NCBI GenBank assembly: GCA_021151525.1
Contig: JAGKXD010000173.1
Location: forward strand, 1-5,405
DNA from: Cellvibrionaceae bacterium
GTDB taxonomy: Bacteria > Pseudomonadota > Gammaproteobacteria > Pseudomonadales > Cellvibrionaceae
DNA: 5,405 bases
Reading direction: 5' to 3'
Positions 2,983 through 5,405 of the stretch are shown here, piece by piece. Under the pieces are notes generated by a model, which was not told the DNA's origin, did no database searches, and saw only the letters and a list, made by a program, of their open reading frames with translations. The translations under genes were made by a program, and so were the position numbers. The stretch's first letter is position 1. Every line of letters begins with the position of its first letter.

Positions 2983-5405
2983 ATGTCTATGTCTGCTTTT
3001 TCCTTTGGTCGCTTGAGTTCATCACTTCAAGTTGTTTGTGTTGCGTTGCTGTTTTCATTGTCAGCTTCTGCGCAAGTGACACAAACACTTGGCTCGTTGG
3101 ATGTTGATCGCCTGGGTGCCGCTGTTTATATCCTGCCTATATCTGCCCCTAATGGGGTTGGTGGGGTAAAACCCAATATTACAGCGCTGTATAACAGCCA
3201 GGCTGCAAACGGTTTGCTGGGAAAGGGCGGCTCCATTGGAGGACTGAGTGTCATCAAGCGTTGCTCGCAAAGTCTGGTGCGCGATGGAATCAATAAAGCA
3301 ATTAGCTGGACTGCCGAAGATCGTTTTTGTATCGATAGCCAACGCTTGATGTTGGTAGCAGGCACACAAGGCGTCGCAGACAGTCAATACAAAACTGAAA
3401 TTGACAACGGTGTGGTGTACACCGCAAAAGGCGGTACTGCCGGTAACCCGGATTATTTCGAAGCGCGTGCAGAAGATGGTGCAACTTTAATATTTGGTGG
3501 CGCAGCAACAGCAAAAGAGCAAGGCGCTGCCACTATGACCTGGGCATTAAGCCAATATAAAGATGCCGCTAACAACGCAATTGAATATACCTACGAAGGT
3601 ACGGCTGCAGATGGTTTGCGCATCAGACGCATTAACTATGCGTTCGCTGTTCCCAATACCACCACCGATCCTGGTGCGTACATCGAATTTGTCTATCGGG
3701 ATCGCGATGATCCAATCTCAAAATATGTAGCGGGCTATGAGTTCCGTACCAACAAATTACTCACGCAAATTAATTCGTATTCATTGTTGGGGTTATTGCA
3801 TCGCAGTTATCAATTTGATCTGGCGACCAGCAGTGGTTTGGCGGGGTACGTGACGCGTTTGCAGGGCGTGGATGAATGTACGAGTTTTACCAATTGTTTT
3901 TCAGCTACGCAATTTGCGTGGGGCACTACGCAATTAGCTACATCGGGCTCTGTAGAGCTTAAAGATATAAAAATAGAGTTTCTTGGTTCTGTGCCAAAAG
4001 CTTCAAGTGGTGCCATGCCAATGCTGGATTTTGGGCGGTGTGCATGGTGCTTTAGGAAATGGGCCGATATTAATGGCAATGGCTTTTCAGAATTAATTTG
4101 GGCTCAATCAAGCAATGACTTAAATAGTGCTGTTGTTGCTTTTGATGGTGCGTTATTGCCTTACGATGCTCCGAAAAAGACGAGCCTATTATCATTCACT
4201 AACATTGATTGGTATTCGGCATATAAAGCTCCGCAGTTGGAGTTTGTTGATGCTAATGCGGATGGCATGATGGATTTGCTAACGCCTCAAAAGCAAACTA
4301 CCTATGTTCAGGAGCCTTACCGTTGGAATGTGTCGTCAATTTATAGGGATGCATCTGGCTGGAGTGTAAGTTCGTCCTCATCACTTGATCTTCATGGCGC
4401 GGTTAAGGCAATAGATCTGGATGGCGATGGGTTGCAGGAGGTATTGGGCTTCAATAGAAATGAAGTTGAGTTGCATTTATATAAGGTAAAAAACGATACA
4501 ACCAAATCGTTGAGCGATAAAGATTACTGGTCTTTGCAGCGAGTAGGGAAATTAAAACTATCAGATTTTACGCAAGGCGTGGCTCTGGGAATTACAGCGA
4601 ATGGCATGGCCGCGGGTGATATTAATAATGATGGTAAACAGGAACTGTTGATTTCATTAATTGTAGGTGATTACAGCAAAAATACCCTGACCAATCGAAT
4701 TAATTGGTATGAACTTGCTGATAATCAGCTGGTTTATAAAGGAACTGTCTATGAAAAAGTCTGGTCTGGTTATGCGACCGACAGTGACACCGGAAAGTTG
4801 ATGGATCGTTCGTCGGTTGAACAGCTACTGTTAAAAGATATTAATGCGGATGGCAGTGCTGATGCCCTTGTCCGGATGGCGGGGGTGTGGAGCTATGCTT
4901 TGGGTAAAGGAAATAATTTTGTACCTTTGCAGGCCTTGTCTGTGCCAGGTGGCAGTCAGGACAGTGATGGATTTGATGATTTAAATAAAGATGGAATGCT
5001 CGATTTTGTATATGGTCAGTACAATTCAACAACCCAGTTGCGTGAGTATTATGTTCGTTATTGGGAGCCTCGTACATCAGGTTACACGCCTGCCGTTTTA
5101 ATTCGTTCTAGCACGTTGGCGCCAGCGTATTTTACGGATGTTAATGGCGATGGTTATTCTGATTTTGTGGAGTTTGATCGAACGTCTGCATCTAATAATG
5201 GTGATGTGATAAAGATTTATGGTCTTTCCAATCCAGTGGGAAGTGCTACGTCAGGTTACCAGGGTGTGGTAAAGCAGGATGCGATTACACAAATCAAAAC
5301 AGGGATCAGAAGCTCAACGGAGATCGAATATCAGAGTTTGATTCGTCCTGGAAAAGTGGCTGCCAGGACATGTGCTTACAATGTTGAGTGCCAGTCGTTT
5401 TGGGA
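2983..5405 (+). CDS. Secreted SpvB/TcB-like protein with VCBS beta-propeller, N-terminal part (runs off the right edge)
   Basis: At least 807 codons remain open at the window edge, so this is the N-terminal part of a much larger protein. Residues 1-30 form a Sec signal peptide (Arg10, hydrophobic 15-26, cleavage after Ala28-Ser29-Ala30). Residues 35-330 resemble the SpvB/TcaC-TcdB N-terminal domain of RHS proteins: ITALYNSQAANGLLGKG at 66-82, IGGLSVIKRC to Cys94, EDRFCIDSQRL at 112-122, YKTEIDNG at 136-143, and a closing VDECTSFTNC...FAWG segment. Residues 362-727 hold seven DxNxDGxxD/E motifs, then a DAITQIKTG...TEIEYQSL segment (766-786) typical of the region after the propeller. In Tc toxins, TcB-type proteins help form a cocoon that encloses a C-terminal toxin; by analogy this may be a polymorphic or insecticidal-type toxin, but the YD repeats and C-terminal domain are not in the window. 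ATG 2983 is chosen because GGATGG (2969-2974) is eight bases upstream and the signal is compact. ATG 2989 and 2971 are alternatives, and ATG 2893 would give a long n-region. Confidence 0.8.
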   Translation, partial: MSMSAFSFGRLSSSLQVVCVALLFSLSASAQVTQTLGSLDVDRLGAAVYILPISAPNGVGGVKPNITALYNSQAANGLLGKGGSIGGLSVIKRCSQSLVRDGINKAISWTAEDRFCIDSQRLMLVAGTQGVADSQYKTEIDNGVVYTAKGGTAGNPDYFEARAEDGATLIFGGAATAKEQGAATMTWALSQYKDAANNAIEYTYEGTAADGLRIRRINYAFAVPNTTTDPGAYIEFVYRDRDDPISKYVAGYEFRTNKLLTQINSYSLLGLLHRSYQFDLATSSGLAGYVTRLQGVDECTSFTNCFSATQFAWGTTQLATSGSVELKDIKIEFLGSVPKASSGAMPMLDFGRCAWCFRKWADINGNGFSELIWAQSSNDLNSAVVAFDGALLPYDAPKKTSLLSFTNIDWYSAYKAPQLEFVDANADGMMDLLTPQKQTTYVQEPYRWNVSSIYRDASGWSVSSSSSLDLHGAVKAIDLDGDGLQEVLGFNRNEVELHLYKVKNDTTKSLSDKDYWSLQRVGKLKLSDFTQGVALGITANGMAAGDINNDGKQELLISLIVGDYSKNTLTNRINWYELADNQLVYKGTVYEKVWSGYATDSDTGKLMDRSSVEQLLLKDINADGSADALVRMAGVWSYALGKGNNFVPLQALSVPGGSQDSDGFDDLNKDGMLDFVYGQYNSTTQLREYYVRYWEPRTSGYTPAVLIRSSTLAPAYFTDVNGDGYSDFVEFDRTSASNNGDVIKIYGLSNPVGSATSGYQGVVKQDAITQIKTGIRSSTEIEYQSLIRPGKVAARTCAYNVECQSFW
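4066..5163 (+). repeat. Seven VCBS/FG-GAP-type calcium-binding repeats in the toxin-like protein
   Basis: Seven acidic loops begin at Asp362, 423, 478, 546, 619, 666 and 719 (numbered from ATG 2983): DINGNGFSE, DANADGMMD, DLDGDGLQE, DINNDGKQE, DINADGSAD, DLNKDGMLD and DVNGDGYSD. Spacing is 47-73 residues, the size of one beta-propeller blade each. The first loop has Asn where the others have Asp at the fifth position. Such loops bind calcium in VCBS and integrin-alpha-like propellers, which predicts a calcium-stabilised propeller of about seven blades. The blade number is inferred from motif count alone. Confidence 0.75.

Noticed and set aside
2880..3107. 75-codon plus-strand frame over the start of the toxin-like gene
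   Set aside because: It is a different frame of the leader and signal-peptide region; its Cys/Phe-rich content reflects pyrimidine-rich DNA, and the overlapping frame has clear domain support.
3061..5077. Several minus-strand frames of 70-108 codons inside the toxin-like gene
   Set aside because: All lie antisense to a continuous frame with motif support across its length, and none shows a recognisable domain.

Overview
The window looks like ordinary chromosomal DNA of a gammaproteobacterium. The evidence is an AcnB-type aconitase start, a MiaE-type tRNA hydroxylase (a patchily distributed proteobacterial enzyme), a DUF1289 protein and Sec/lipoprotein signals of Gram-negative type. The style would fit Cellvibrionaceae or other Pseudomonadales relatives, but that placement is an impression and not a demonstrated assignment. 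No tRNA, rRNA, CRISPR array, transposase or integrase was seen.

Left edge (1-404): the first 18-19 codons of acnB run leftward out of the window from a GTG at 56. A good sigma-70-like promoter on the minus strand (TTAACA, 17 bp, TATACT) predicts a leader of about 140 nt with up to four consecutive stem-loops. On the opposite strand, inside this leader, is a 30-codon very basic small ORF (121-213) with a well-placed AGGAG; it is only a candidate.

Middle (405-2760): a rightward gene for an SMP-30/gluconolactonase-type lipoprotein (405-1463) is followed by a tandem copy of its last seven codons and a hairpin. Next is a probable two-gene operon: a four-cysteine DUF1289 protein (1568-2050) and miaE (2066-2671), 15 bp apart and closed by a convincing intrinsic terminator at 2725-2755.

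Right (about 2760-5405): a 5' region with a pyrimidine tract and several GGA motifs leads into a large rightward gene that is still open at the window edge (at least 807 codons). It has a Sec signal peptide, an SpvB/TcB-like N-terminal domain and seven evenly spaced calcium-binding-type DxNxDGxxD repeats, which predict a beta-propeller. This matches the N-terminal part of RHS/YD-repeat or Tc-toxin B-type proteins. Its C-terminus, where any toxin domain would lie, is outside the window.

Functional links: the DUF1289 and miaE genes probably act together, in tRNA modification or its redox supply. The lipoprotein and the toxin-like gene appear to be separate transcription units for envelope or secreted proteins. 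acnB (TCA cycle) is divergent from the rest.
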